In this document: in pieces, positions 51,905 to 62,016 of the stretch | How positions within the stretch are numbered: position 1 is the stretch's first letter | Layout: each line of letters opens with the position of its first letter | Source: Atriophallophorus winterbourni | Lineage: Eukaryota; Platyhelminthes; Trematoda; Plagiorchiida; Microphallidae | Direction of reading: 5' to 3' | NCBI GenBank assembly: GCA_013407085.1 | Contig: JACCGJ010018221.1 | Location: 62,001 to 126,000, forward strand | Length of the DNA: 64,000 nt | Position numbers and translations under genes: made by a program | Notes under the pieces: generated by a model | The model's database searches: none | Told to the model about the DNA's origin: nothing | The model's input: only the letters and a program-made list of their open reading frames with translations

Positions 51905-52695
51905 AACGTGTTAGGTCTGTTAATGACTGAATGGCATTACAATGGGGTTTGTGCACATTATTTCGTTGGTCCCAGACAAACGAGTTACCATTTAACCCTG
52001 CGAAATGTAAAATACCACAGCTTGGAAAATCTATGCACCACACGTATCAGTCTGGCACGCAGGATTTTGTCTGGACCACCACAAAAAAGATCTCAGTATC
52101 TGGTTGTCGTGTAACTTTGAACCTGGACATCATTGCCCAACAGTGTACAATAAAGCCTGTCGTATCTTGAGTCCTCTATAAAGGATATTCAAGATTTTCA
52201 TGCCGAAACCTTATCCAGGTTAATCAATACGTATTTACGTCCTGTTATGAAATATTCGATCCAAGCCTGGGCACAATGGCTGAGGAAGGATATTGAACTA
52301 CTTGATAGGATTCATCATCGTGTGACAAAGCTTGTCTCTTGGTAAAGTAATTTGCCATTCAAAGATCGATTGTTAAAACTAAATCTACATGATTTTACCA
52401 AACGATGGATACGGAGTGACCTCCTGTTGGCATTCAAAATTTTGCATACAGAAAATCATCCCCTAAAACACCTGCTAAATCTCAATGGCCTTACTCCAAC
52501 ACGAAACCATTCAAAAGATTTAAGCATTCAGCATTCTCGATTAGATATTCGTAGTATTTCGTTCTCGGTCAGAATTTACTTCATTTGGAACATCTTGCAT
52601 GAAGAAATCATACACTCAGAATTTGTTGCGGTTTTCGCCTCTAAGCTCGATGAGTGTACGACGAACCATGCGGTATGTGACTGTCGTTATTAATT
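51905..52695 (+). pseudogene. CR1/jockey-like retrotransposon relic, second copy
   Basis: Reading across frames: WSQTNELPFNPAKCKIPQLG near 51965 (thumb-side motif), RLINTYLRPVMKYSIQAWAQ and RKDIELLDRIHHRVTKLVSW at 52210-52345. Then, from 52352, LPFKDRLLKLNLHDFTKRWI, HPLKHLLNLNG, and SVRIYFIWNILHEE near 52565. Same family type as 9485-10430, but the C-terminal sequences differ clearly, so it comes from a different lineage. At least one stop and frame breaks are present. Confidence 0.8.
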
Positions 52696-53063
52696 TTGGG
52701 TAGATTTTGTTTTTACCCCATATAACTCGTCATCCTATTGTTATTGTTAAGCTTACTTCGTTTTCTACCATCAAACTTTCTGATTTCTGCCCATTTATAA
52801 CGCATAATACTAGGTTTACTCAAATCGTGCTAGAGCAGGTACATTGTTGATCTGTAATTCGAAATCGGCCAAATTCATAAATACTGAAGTATATGTATTC
52901 AATATTGAAATAAATAATAGTAAAATGATATGCTTAAAATTGCTTTCGCTAAAGGTGGCCCTGTCCTCGAAACACACGAAACCTTTATTCTACTGCACTG
53001 TTTCCAGCAATCCACAGACGATTCACAATAGGTACTTCAATATCTGTCTGATTTGTACAAAAT

Positions 53064-53165
53064 TTCCGTATGTACATGCGTTTCCATCACACGCCACGAT
53101 CGGTTTCCTAATATGTGCACTCATCAAGTAGCGACAGATTTTGCCCAGGATCCGGTGCATTCAAT
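53064..53165 (-). repeat. Hammerhead-like dispersed repeat, copy C (best stem I)
   Basis: On the minus strand: TTGATGA (C to T in CUGANGA), a 13-nt segment, GAAA, ACCGAT, then an ATC triplet with predicted cleavage between 53098 and 53097. Stem I pairs CGCTAC (53133-53128) with GTGGCG (53097-53092) over six base pairs, including one G-U. The tail GTGTGATGGAAACGCATG matches the other copies. Confidence 0.62.
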
Positions 53166-53458
53166 CAGTAGAGAAATAATAAACAACGCCCAAATGTTGA
53201 CGGCACTGTTGGATAAGATTGAGGCAATCAACTTGCACACCCTGAGTAAAATACTACGCTACTGTGGCTTCGGTGAAACACGTGAGAAAATTCTAACTAA
53301 ATACCCTCCTTCAATATTCAAAATTCAAGAATTGTTATGGCCACAAAAAGCACATGGCTTCACAATTACCATAGCAAAGTAAATATTCGTTCATGAAGAA
53401 GAAATAACACAATCGTGTAGTATCACGTGCAGTCCAGTTGAATAATTACCACGAGTTA

Positions 53459-53746
53459 CTACGCAGGTGTCGTCAAAGCGTTATGCAACAAATACGTGTC
53501 CAAAATTCGAATGGATATTTCGACGCTGGGAGAGGTTACAATATTTTCGCAGAGGGCATTCCAAAAGAAACAGACACGTGCAGAATCAAAATCAAAATAT
53601 CGACGAATTTGTAGTGTCGCTGAGTGGCTGCGTGTATGTTGTGACTCACGGTATGCGAATAAATGTTTTAAAGGATGATGTGGGGTATGGTATATTTTGT
53701 ACGTAAGTATCACATCACTTCGAAGGTTTCGTTTTAAAGGGGGCAA
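53459..53746 (-). pseudogene. CR1/jockey-like retrotransposon relic, third copy (C-terminus)
   Basis: A 95-codon minus frame reads MPPLKRNLRSDVILTYKIYH, HPLKHLFAYRESQHTRSHSA and RVCFFWNALCENIV. It resembles the C-terminal tail of the copy at 52352-52695 (HPLKHLLNLNG.T.TRNHS and VRIYFIWNILHEE). It lies only 0.8 kb away in opposite orientation. Confidence 0.75.
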
Positions 53747-55020
53747 AGGAGGCTCAGATTTTGCAATCGTTCATAGTGCGTTGGTTTCTTGAAACCACTT
53801 ACGAATTTGGTTGCACGATGGTATTTTTTATTGAGATATAGTACATACATTTTTAATCAGAGTGTTCAGGCTTGCGATACATGCTCAATGGTTGGAATTG
53901 AATGGGTTTTCATGATTGTAGGCAATGTTCCATGAGAGAAAGTTTTGACTATATTTGAAATCCAGGAAGCACGCTTTTTGATGACCATGTACAGGCGTTC
54001 ATCCAAGCTTCTATCTAGGTTGGATAGTCATAACCTTCTCGCCCGAAACGTTGCCCACAATCATGAAAATCTACTCAATTACAACTAAGGAGTATGCATC
54101 ACAAGTCTGGACTCACTTTCCATCATGCACTCCCTAGGTCCGGTTTTGTGTTGTTTGCAAGCATCAAGTGTGGACATTAGGATCTAGACCTGCGTGCCTC
54201 GCATGAATTTCCATCTGGCATGAAGACAGTCAGTCTCTTGATAAGTAAACCTTGCCTTAAGCGAGCTTTCATGTTTATGTGGTTTGTCTATCAATCTTTT
54301 GAAACATAAGTGTGTAGCAAAAAGTGAAAATTTTCCCATAAATTGTCAATCACATTACATGTGAACTTAATTGACTAATCCATATTCTCCATTTAAATCG
54401 ACATATTAGCGTGCGAAATTAATTTCGTTTGATGAACCGCAGGGTTATTAAACCGCGCTGATTTATGTGTTCGTTGATATTTATAAAAATACTGTCTTTG
54501 TTCGATGAATAAATACATTCCAATTAAGTTTTAGATCGTCAATGTTTTCATGTTTCTCTTCATTATTCTGGTGCTAATTGAGTAGAAAATATTCATATGG
54601 TTGGATAGTGTGTACATACTGTAATTAAATTACGCGCTAGTGCGTTACGCGTGCATCGTTGATACAGTTCTACCGAGCAAGTCGATTCAATCATATTTCA
54701 ACTGCTGTGTGACATTGGGGATAAGCAGATCTGAGAATTATAAGCAAGCTCTGCGAACATCCAATAATAAACTAGTATAAGAACATCTCTAGCCTTAAAT
54801 CATGTGAAACGGCTGTATCATATCAAACGACCAGACGATAAGAACAGTCATAGTTTTGAATGTGTTAGTGGCAGCTCCAAGATACTTCAGCATCCAAAAT
54901 AACGACATACTTGAATGAATACAGCGTAACACGGCAAGTTTCGTCCCTAACTAACAGTGCAATTTCTGTATATGTTGATAAATAACCGTGAATGAAAACA
55001 ACCAAATTTTGCATTTTTAG

Positions 55021-55627
55021 TTACCATCGTGTTTTGAATGCGGTCAAAATGAAAGCGTTATCGTTTGTCGCCCGTGCAATCACGCGTTGTGGTGCAAGTC
55101 TTGTCTCGGAGCGAAGATTGTTCAATTGGAGGTTGTTGAAGAGTTGCCAGTGACCACACGCTTGCCAGTTAGGCAATTACAAGTTGATTCCCACCAACAC
55201 GCCGATACGACAAGCAGTGACGTAACACAAGTGAGCCTAGTGGATAATGCTTCGGAATGGCAAAATTTGAATACAGAGCAAATAAACTCAAAATTGGCGC
55301 AAGTCAACGCTCTGCTGGATGATTTATCCGCTGCCGGCCTCTGTCTTGATGGATGCCCAACTTGTGGAGGGGTTGTCGAAACGCTTTGGCCATTAGTGGT
55401 ATCGTGTACGGGGAACGACCTTCAAGTCGGTAGCCTATATTCGAATCTAATGACTCAACCAGGTGGGAACGACCTTCAAGCTAGTGGTGTATATGCTAAT
55501 CCTAATAACATGAGTCAACCATGCACTCCGCTACCTATCGAAGCCACTACTTCATTCGTGAACGTTGCGAATAGTAATTTGCCAGCGCAGACAATAGCGG
55601 AATCGTCCGATGAACCTTACAATACAC
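55021..55627 (+). CDS. MIB1: MIB exon: split RING finger 2 and tandem-repeat linker
   Basis: Begins after TTTTTAG (55020), phase 0. RING 2 starts CFECGQNESVIVCRPCNH and ALWCKSC, but its last Cys pair (CPTC, 55354-55365) comes after 83 extra residues (55105-55353) instead of about six. The CPTCGGVVETLWPLVVSCTG segment then aligns well with the MIB1 segment [20 protein letters not shown], so the insertion lies within the finger. Downstream is a duplicated unit (GNDLQ.....Y.N...QP, period 54 bp) and a Ser/Thr/Asn-rich linker. It ends in phase 1 at GTAAGC (55628). Confidence 0.92.
55411..55524 (+). repeat. Coding tandem duplication, 54-bp unit, in the RING 2-RING 3 linker
   Basis: GGGAACGACCTTCAAG occurs at 55411 and 55465. 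Translated units are GNDLQVGSLYSNLMTQPG and GNDLQASGVYANPNNMSQP. The second has one extra codon and several substitutions, so the duplication is not recent. Confidence 0.88.
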
Positions 55628-57054
55628 GTAAGCGTAATCTTGTGACATACAGTGCATTCATCCAAGTTATGAAAGTAACAATTTCACACAAACATAGCTG
55701 CTTATGCACAAAGCTAAACCCGAAACCTGTTAAAATATTATAGCGTATCAAATTGACATAGAATTAAACGAAATACTTCAAAAGTCGAATTCCAAATTTG
55801 GTAAAAGAATTGGCTTTGGTAATGTAAATAACCGATTTGTGGTTAATGATTTTGACTTTATTTGATCGAACCTGACTACGGATATACGTCTCACGGAACA
55901 TCAGATAACGTTATCAATAATGGTTTTTTTCGATGCTTTATGATCCAAATGAGTTACGGCAGTAATTTTGTTGGAAGGGTATTACAGTGATTTGTAACAA
56001 ATGATTATGAAATTGCTACGAAGGATCAAAGAAAAAATAAGCCATATGTTTACCTACTTGTTTAGTTAGGGATGAATATTCATTGGAACGGATGTATCGA
56101 TATTTCAGTCAACACTGCTTCCTTCTCTGAAACAATAAGTTAGGGATTCATGTGGGAAAATCAAATTAATTTCAATTATTTTCACTATAAATTTTGATAA
56201 GAATTCTATACATGATTTAGTTATTTTTTTGCTAAGTGAGCATGATCTGTATAGAGAAAAAGTTGATTTATTGGGCCAACAGCTTGGAGACGTCCCGTAA
56301 AATGATACTACTGTCACCAACTGAGCAAGCAGTAATTCAACATTCGCTGTTAAATTCAAGCATTATTATTCAATCATTATTATTATTATTATTAAGTGGA
56401 TGGTAATTTCTTATTATCAGATGTTAGGATGCAGTACAACATATCTCTAAGCTTAACATTATCATCCACTTGTAACTTTTTGTTTAGTGAGCATAATAGA
56501 TTAGTTTAACGTCCGAAAATCAAAACCTACCAAGTCTTGATTAAGACGACTCACTTAGCCATAAGGAATTTTGGGATTAAAAAAATTTTTTACGTGTTTA
56601 AAAAACCGCAGAACGAATTATTTTGTAATTTTTCATCAATGGTAAATTTAAATAAAACACCGAAATTTTGCACCCCTTCTAGACAATCCAAATATTTACA
56701 TTTCAATCAGTTCATCAGCTTCAGTAAAAAATTCAAAAAAACCTGCGTTTTAAAGCGTCCTATATTCCTTGATGAAGGTGAAAATGTGAAATCATTATTC
56801 ATTGAAAATATTGCTTGCTCTCATTGCCTCATGGTTTGCGCATGCAAACATTTGGATTAGTTCTATTTCCTTTAAAGAACTTCATCAGTAGATGATTACT
56901 CAATAATGCAGTATTCAGTGTTTAAACATATGCGGTGTTTTATCACGTGAGTACACATCACAATTGTTACCAAATTTTTATTTTCTATGTGTTATTTTGT
57001 TTCATATTTCCTTCCTGTTGCTCGTAATATCACCTTTATTTCACACATCCTCAG
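55628..57054 (+). other. Intron, 1.4 kb
   Basis: AT-rich, with an ATT microsatellite at 56361-56394. The 107-codon AT-rich frame at 56537-56860 shows no motif and is not supported. Confidence 0.6.
56361..56394. repeat. (ATT)n microsatellite
   Basis: Directly visible trinucleotide run with one interruption. Confidence 0.92.
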
Positions 57055-57113
57055 CGAATAATGAAACGTCGGTACCTCAAATAACCGAAATGGGGCGATC
57101 CTCCACACGGCAG
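57055..57113 (+). CDS. MIB1: MIB mini-exon: linker
   Basis: 59 bp between the acceptor CATCCTCAG (57054) and the donor GTAATT (57114). The first two bases complete the split codon C|CG from 55627, and the exon ends in phase 0. It encodes NNETSVPQITEMGRSSTRQ, polar linker sequence. The call rests on splice sites and phase rather than on similarity. Confidence 0.7.
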
Positions 57114-57882
57114 GTAATTCAAATTCGGGAACACATTTCCTATATCTGATTTGAATAGAAATGGGTTACTTTTGAGTAGCTACTTGAAATAAATAATCGA
57201 TTGTCCTTTCTGTTTAGAAGACGAACAGTTGTAGTGCTGTAAGTATGAATAATTGCTTGCTTCATTAGCTTTTAGACCCCGGTGGAATACGGAAAATCGA
57301 AAATGTTTCTTTGTTTATTAATAATTCTATGAACCTCATCAACTACTCTTACGCTAGACCAATAATCTTCATATCTTCCTCGATATTTCGGGGGGATTCA
57401 TTCATTTACCTCTCACTTGGTCCAACGCAAGCGTTATCTTGATGGTGTTTTCGTTCGACCTTGGAGGAAATCGTCAATTTAACGTCGGCGATCTAGTGGG
57501 TTCTATATGGGTTATAATCCGGTCCATTGCCACAAGCCTTCCCTCTTTCAGTCCACAGGTCAGCACCCTAGGCTCGATCAAATTGTCTCACATTACTGGA
57601 TTTTTAAAATTATGTGTTTAGTGAAGGATGACGTCGTTTACAAAGAAGATAGAATATGGATCACCCTAAGCTGTATAGCTAGTGCTATTTTGTGGTATTT
57701 TTTGCAATTTATGACAAACCAAAAAGGAATGGTAACAGCAATCATGTCTTCTTAAATAAGGTTCACCCAGAAAATATATCTTCGAAGTTTGGCTGGTGTA
57801 AAACTCTACAAGTCATGATTCAATAGGCGTTTTAATTGCGCTATTAATGTTCATACTAGGGCGAAATGTTCCTGCAATTTAA

Positions 57883-58012
57883 CGACCCATTTTATCGAAT
57901 GCCTTTTGGAAGTCAATGAAATTAAAACGCAGATGTGAGTTTCGTGCACCGAATCGTAATTCGGCCCGTGTAATACTTTCTCTTGCTACAGCCAAACTGC
58001 TCCTATCTTGAC
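57883..58012 (-). pseudogene. RTE-like reverse transcriptase relic (palm FIDFQKAFD motif)
   Basis: One minus frame reads QDRSSLAVARESITRAELRF, then NFIDFQKAFDKMGR before a stop. This matches the RTE motif order G.R.GRSC.D.IF.LR...E then NFIDF.KAFDSVDR. The finger region is decayed, but the catalytic first Asp box is recognisable. Confidence 0.75.
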
Positions 58013-58574
58013 AGTGAATCAACCCAGCTGACCAGTGGGCGGTGATATCTTAAGCAATAGTCAGTTTTCTCAAGGCGTCAAATGTGTTCAGGCTCATAAA
58101 GTTCGGAGTGATTGTTTAACAGAGCGGTGTTGAATTTGTACCTCGGATTAAGAAACTATCGCTTGCAACGCCTCAACCTCGAATTTAATTTGGAAAATGG
58201 TTGTTGGTGGTCAGAACTCTTATCTGTTAACTATCACACATTGACATCTTGCAGTGATTGACTAAACTTCAATCAATTCGTGACCGAGTTCTTAGGGCGG
58301 GATTCTACGATATCTACGTGACTTCGGGTGCATCTAGGAACGACGTTTTTGCTTCACAACCTCTGGATCAATTTTATCGTACTAATCTTCCTTAACACTG
58401 TTATTGCCATCGTGCTTCTGGGTATGGAACTCCATTTCATTTTCGATTTTGGTTTCTCAATCTAAATTGATTTTTTCCACCCAACCAGTTTTTTTGCTTG
58501 GCTTTAATAGTAGTAACATTACACTTTGGTTAAAATTGTTTACGATTTATCCACTGTTTCAAAGCATGTAGATG

Positions 58575-58640
58575 TCGATCATAATGTAATGCAAACAGTA
58601 CGAAACCTATCGTGGTGTTTGTGATGGAAATCCATGCAAA
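58575..58640 (+). repeat. Hammerhead-like dispersed repeat, copy E (degenerate)
   Basis: Ribozyme orientation is the plus strand here: a degraded CUGANGA region, TGCAAACAGTAC, GAAA (58602-58605), CCTAT, predicted cleavage after C58611, then GTGGTGTTTGTGATGGAAAT. The core is damaged, but family membership is clear from the GCAAACA and GTGATGGAAA blocks. Confidence 0.55.
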
Positions 58641-58731
58641 TGATTATTTTTGTAACATACAGTTTCAAGTATTTTTACGTCCGTTGCATTACTCGTAGTT
58701 GATTGACCAGTTTTCAATTTTTATATTTCAG

Positions 58732-58866
58732 CCAGTTCCCGCGAACAATCGTCTTCAACGTAAGGCAGGACGCTTAGACGTGACGAACAGATCTCGGGAA
58801 GGGACCACACTAAGCGACCGAGAGTTCCGGAAACTGAAACATGAACTCCAAGTGATGCGGGAACAA
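58732..58866 (+). CDS. MIB1: MIB exon: basic linker and helix before RING 3
   Basis: 45 codons, phase 0 at both ends (acceptor ATTTCAG at 58731, donor GTAGGT at 58867). Encodes a basic stretch (NRLQRKAGRLDVTNRSREG) and then a predicted helix, DREFRKLKHELQVMREQ. Its last residues correspond to the MIB1 segment VQKLQQQLQDIKEQ immediately before RING 3. Confidence 0.9.
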
Positions 58867-59988
58867 GTAGGTGCAGAATTTCGGAGGGTGCAATGCATGC
58901 AGCATTTCAAATCACTCAAGTGAAGCACAATGTTTTGCAAATGCATCCGATACGTGGAATAATTCGCATATGGCTATCGGAGAAATTTATAATCATTTTG
59001 TTCAGTTTTGTATTTCGACTGCATTTGAAATGGTGGTATGGTGTTCGAGTATCGCAATATCCAGCTCATGACCATTTTCGAAAACACAACGATTAGTGAA
59101 ATGTCTCTACGTCTAACCAATCAGATAAAAAAATCAGCGACACTTTGAATTCAGTAAAGCGTTTGTACGGAACCACATTTTCCAACGACTGCCACTTGAG
59201 AATTCTTTTGTTATCAATGTGCACGGATATTCATTGTGCGCAACTCCCATACTGAGAAGTTGTTTCATCGGATTGATTACTCCAATGATTTTATCTTTTT
59301 ACCTGAAAAGCCACATTTTTGTCAAATGCACTACCTACTACTACTCCTACTTCCTAGGCAGGGATATTAAGTTTCGTCTCTGTGGCATGAAAGTAGTGGT
59401 GTATCAAAATAGAAAGTTTTTTAATCACCAGTTCTAAGGATTACCTTGTTGAAACATTGAGATTACATATAGTAAATGTAACGAAGGCGATCCTCACTAA
59501 AATAATCAGATTTTCCTAGTGTTTAAATGCCTTGCAATCAAATCCCACTACCATTTCTCTCATTATTGTACTATAGGTAGAGAGACAGTAAAGCTAGATC
59601 GTATCATATTTAAGATAGTAGTGAAATAGTTGAAAAAGTTGGATCGTTGAAACCAATGCTCATTCACACTGCCGCGACCAACAGTGATTAACAGCAAATC
59701 TTGCAATGGCTTTTGCCTTTCAAACGAACGCAACTTCTTTTAAAGCACGATTAATCAGCATCATGTAACCTTCTATAATATTCGTTTAATGGACAACCTC
59801 TGTTTGTATTTGCCGCTATTGCATGAATAAATTTCCTGTTTCTGAGCATACGTAATGCTCCATAAATTTAATTGAGTAGGATTAAACAAATGAAAATTTT
59901 GCCCGGTAATCTTCATCGATCACTGACTTATATTTTATGTTATGAATGTAACGAAGATTTTCACAGGCTCATTTTGTTTTGATCACAG
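58867..59988 (+). other. Intron, 1.1 kb
   Basis: No supported feature. Short ATG frames in it are AT-rich and lack motifs. Confidence 0.6.
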
Positions 59989-60129
59989 ACTCGCTGCCCG
60001 ATTTGCTTGGATCGATCAAGGAACCTGGTGTTCATGTGTGGCCATTCGACGTGTCAATGGTGCGGGGATCAAGTAACCGCATGTCCCATTTGTCGACGCA
60101 CGGTCGATAGTCGAATCATACTGTATTAG
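59989..60129 (+). CDS. MIB1: MIB terminal exon: C-terminal RING finger 3 and stop
   Basis: After GATCACAG the exon encodes TRCPICLDRSRNLVFMCGHS, TCQWCGDQVTACPICRR and ends SRIILY followed by TAG (60127-60129). The RING at 59995-60093 has spacing C-x2-C-x10-C-x-H-x2-C-x2-C-x6-C-x2-C with all ligands. The Cys-Pro-Ile/Val-Cys-Leu-Asp start and RRIILY-type end are signatures of the MIB C-terminal RING, the one needed for ligase activity in the family. Confidence 0.97.
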   Translation, partial: TRCPICLDRSRNLVFMCGHSTCQWCGDQVTACPICRRTVDSRIILY

Positions 60130-60327
60130 AACAACGTTTCGCAGTGAATGTCTAAAGCTGTTTTCTCCTTCTATGCCGTTTTCTATACTGATAACTTTCT
60201 TTCTCCAACTTTCCTCTCACGGTTATTGTATGGCATCACTATTCTACAATCATGTCAACACTTTGAGCTTTTTATTTGGTTCCTACTTTGTTGTGCTTTT
60301 ATTATTATGGATAAATTGTGTCATTTC

Positions 60328-60333
60328 AATAAA
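60328..60333 (+). terminator. Polyadenylation signal AATAAA of the MIB gene
   Basis: Canonical AATAAA about 200 bases after the TAG stop. A second AATAAA near 60712 is a possible distal site. Confidence 0.6.
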
Positions 60334-60939
60334 ACTTTCGACCAAAATGTAAATAGCTCAATATCTTAAGGTTGTAAACTTTCTCCATAATTTTCCTCCG
60401 TACTGTGTTTCCTGAGCCAGATACTCTATGATTCAGCACACATTGCATAAAGCTGTTTAGGACATCCAGTTGTTCAAGAACACTTTGAGCGCGTCACAAT
60501 TGATAAGTCTGCTATTTCGCTTGCCCTATTTCAGTGGGATAACGCTTAACTTTATGCTACATTGCATCGACGGAACGTCAACGATTCCCGATTCATGCAT
60601 TCAGCAGCGTTTCAATATTATTCTTATTTGCTTTCTACTTTATTTTCAATCATCACTTGACTGCCTTATTATCCTTTTCTGGCTCTCGTCACAAGCTAAT
60701 AGGATTTACAAATAAAGTGAATGAGATATCACGATGAACGTTTCAATCTTTTGTCCCTAATGCTTCAAAATTGAAGAGTTAGTCAAGCAACTTAAATGAA
60801 TTTGACCTGCGCAAGTCAATCGGGCGATTTGTTTTACTCACATACTTATTCTAATGGATTATACAGAGACAACAGCGTCCGAGCACTAAACACAGTTTAT
60901 GAAGTTTGTGAAGTAAATAAGGTGAGCTAATCGATGTAT

Positions 60940-61015
60940 TTTGGTGCTCACACCCCCATCCTTTACACTCCACTACCGGTTTCTGGCTGTTTACCGTCGT
61001 CAGGTGTAGACAGTA
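60940..61015 (-). repeat. Hammerhead-like dispersed repeat, copy F (core intact)
   Basis: On the minus strand: CTGACGA (61003-60997), a 13-nt stem II segment with GGT..GCC arms around AAACA, GAAA (60983-60980), complete palindromic stem III ACCGGT, and a GTA triplet with predicted cleavage between 60974 and 60973. Stem I begins CAC/GTG. All core bases are present; the stem II closing pair (C-A) is mismatched and stem I is short. Confidence 0.66.
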
Positions 61016-62016
61016 AGATCAGGTTCAGTGAGCTAATCGGGTTTCACAGATGCAACTTACCTGAACTTATCAATCTTAATGAAGCCTGGTTACACTCATG
61101 TATGCGAATCATCCATCTTATACTTCAAAATTATTGCCTGCAAAAGTTAATATTGTTGCTTTAAATTCACATCGACTTCTCGAGTTCATAAAGATTCACG
61201 TTACCAACATCGAATGAGAGGATTCCAAGAGCGGTAGCCTTAAATTATAGCCACAGGACCATTGTACTGTCAGCATCTCATTTTATTTCTTTCTCCCCTG
61301 GGCTCAGTTAATTTAACCACAGTGAAGGTAGTACGCAAGCAGTAATATCAGACACACCGACGGCGACTGCTGTCAATAATAATAGCTATTAGTGGTACCA
61401 TAATAGTTAACTTCGATTTATAAACCAGACGATCGATAATTCCGGAAAAGGTTTATTTTGTGAGAATACTAGAGTCTTGCTGCTGACTAGACGCCGGAAT
61501 TAATTTTCCATAACATGGGATCCGGTATTCGAATTCTTGCCGCTGTCTTTATAACATATTCCAAGATATCAGGTATCATTGCATGCAAAAAGATATTATC
61601 TGTTTCAAGATATTTGTTAGTCAATTGATTTAGGGGACAGTTGTTTGACAATTGCAAGAATGCGCAATCACGCAGCAGTAAATTGATTTGACACCGGTAA
61701 TAAGCAGCATGTGGAAACATGCTGAAATCATGCTTTTAATATCTCGTTTATATCTTTCTAGGCCTGGGCAACCTGACAGTATCTCAGCCCACGTGCAGTC
61801 TATGACTCTGCTGCATTACGGCTGGATTCACGGTGTGAATCAATCACCCGTCATTCATGAACGAAAACAATTTCATGGGTGAGGTAAAATGTTGTTTTCT
61901 GAACCTAAAATCATATAAAATGTGAAATAATAAAATTTGGTTTAGCACAAAATGCCGTTTGTAGAGTAGTTGTTCATATAAATGCTATAATTGCTTAATG
62001 AAAAATATAATAAAAA

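Larger units (their letters stand above)
49546..55020 (+). other. Intron, 5.5 kb
   Basis: Transposon-rich: an RTE-like piece (49740-49990, minus), two CR1/jockey-like pieces in opposite orientations (51905-52695 plus, 53459-53746 minus) and hammerhead-like copy C between them. The rest (50240-51900 and 53750-55020) shows nothing I can name. Confidence 0.6.
57114..58731 (+). other. Intron, 1.6 kb
   Basis: Contains an RTE-like RT piece on the minus strand (57883-58012) and hammerhead-like copy E (58575-58640). The rest is non-coding by my reading. Confidence 0.6.
1..60129 (+). other. MIB1: Gene: Mind bomb-type E3 ubiquitin ligase (3' part, 11 exons seen)
   Basis: Mind bomb proteins ubiquitinate Notch ligands (Delta/Jagged) at the membrane of the signal-sending cell and so drive ligand endocytosis and Notch activation; that role is family knowledge. 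The sequence shows an ankyrin array followed by three RING fingers, with the last RING at the extreme C-terminus ending RIILY. Three RINGs fit MIB1 rather than MIB2, which has two. Splice phases are compatible across all eleven exons and give about 1199 residues. The corresponding part of vertebrate MIB1 is much shorter, so this protein is enlarged by Ser/Thr/Asn-rich linkers and insertions. The N-terminal MIB/HERC2, ZZ and MIB-repeat domains are not in the window, so the 5' end is partial. A CR1-like and RTE-rich set of long introns separates the exons. Confidence 0.88.
60130..62016. other. 3' UTR and intergenic stretch between two convergent genes
   Basis: Carries the MIB polyadenylation signal, hammerhead-like copy F (60940-61015) and a possible minus-strand ATTAAA (61740-61735) about 280 bases beyond the stop of the convergent gene. 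Short frames here have no motifs. Confidence 0.55.

Noticed and set aside
56537..56860. 107-codon plus-strand frame.
   Set aside because: Lys/Phe/Asn-rich as expected from AT-rich DNA; lies between two well-phased MIB exons and fits neither.
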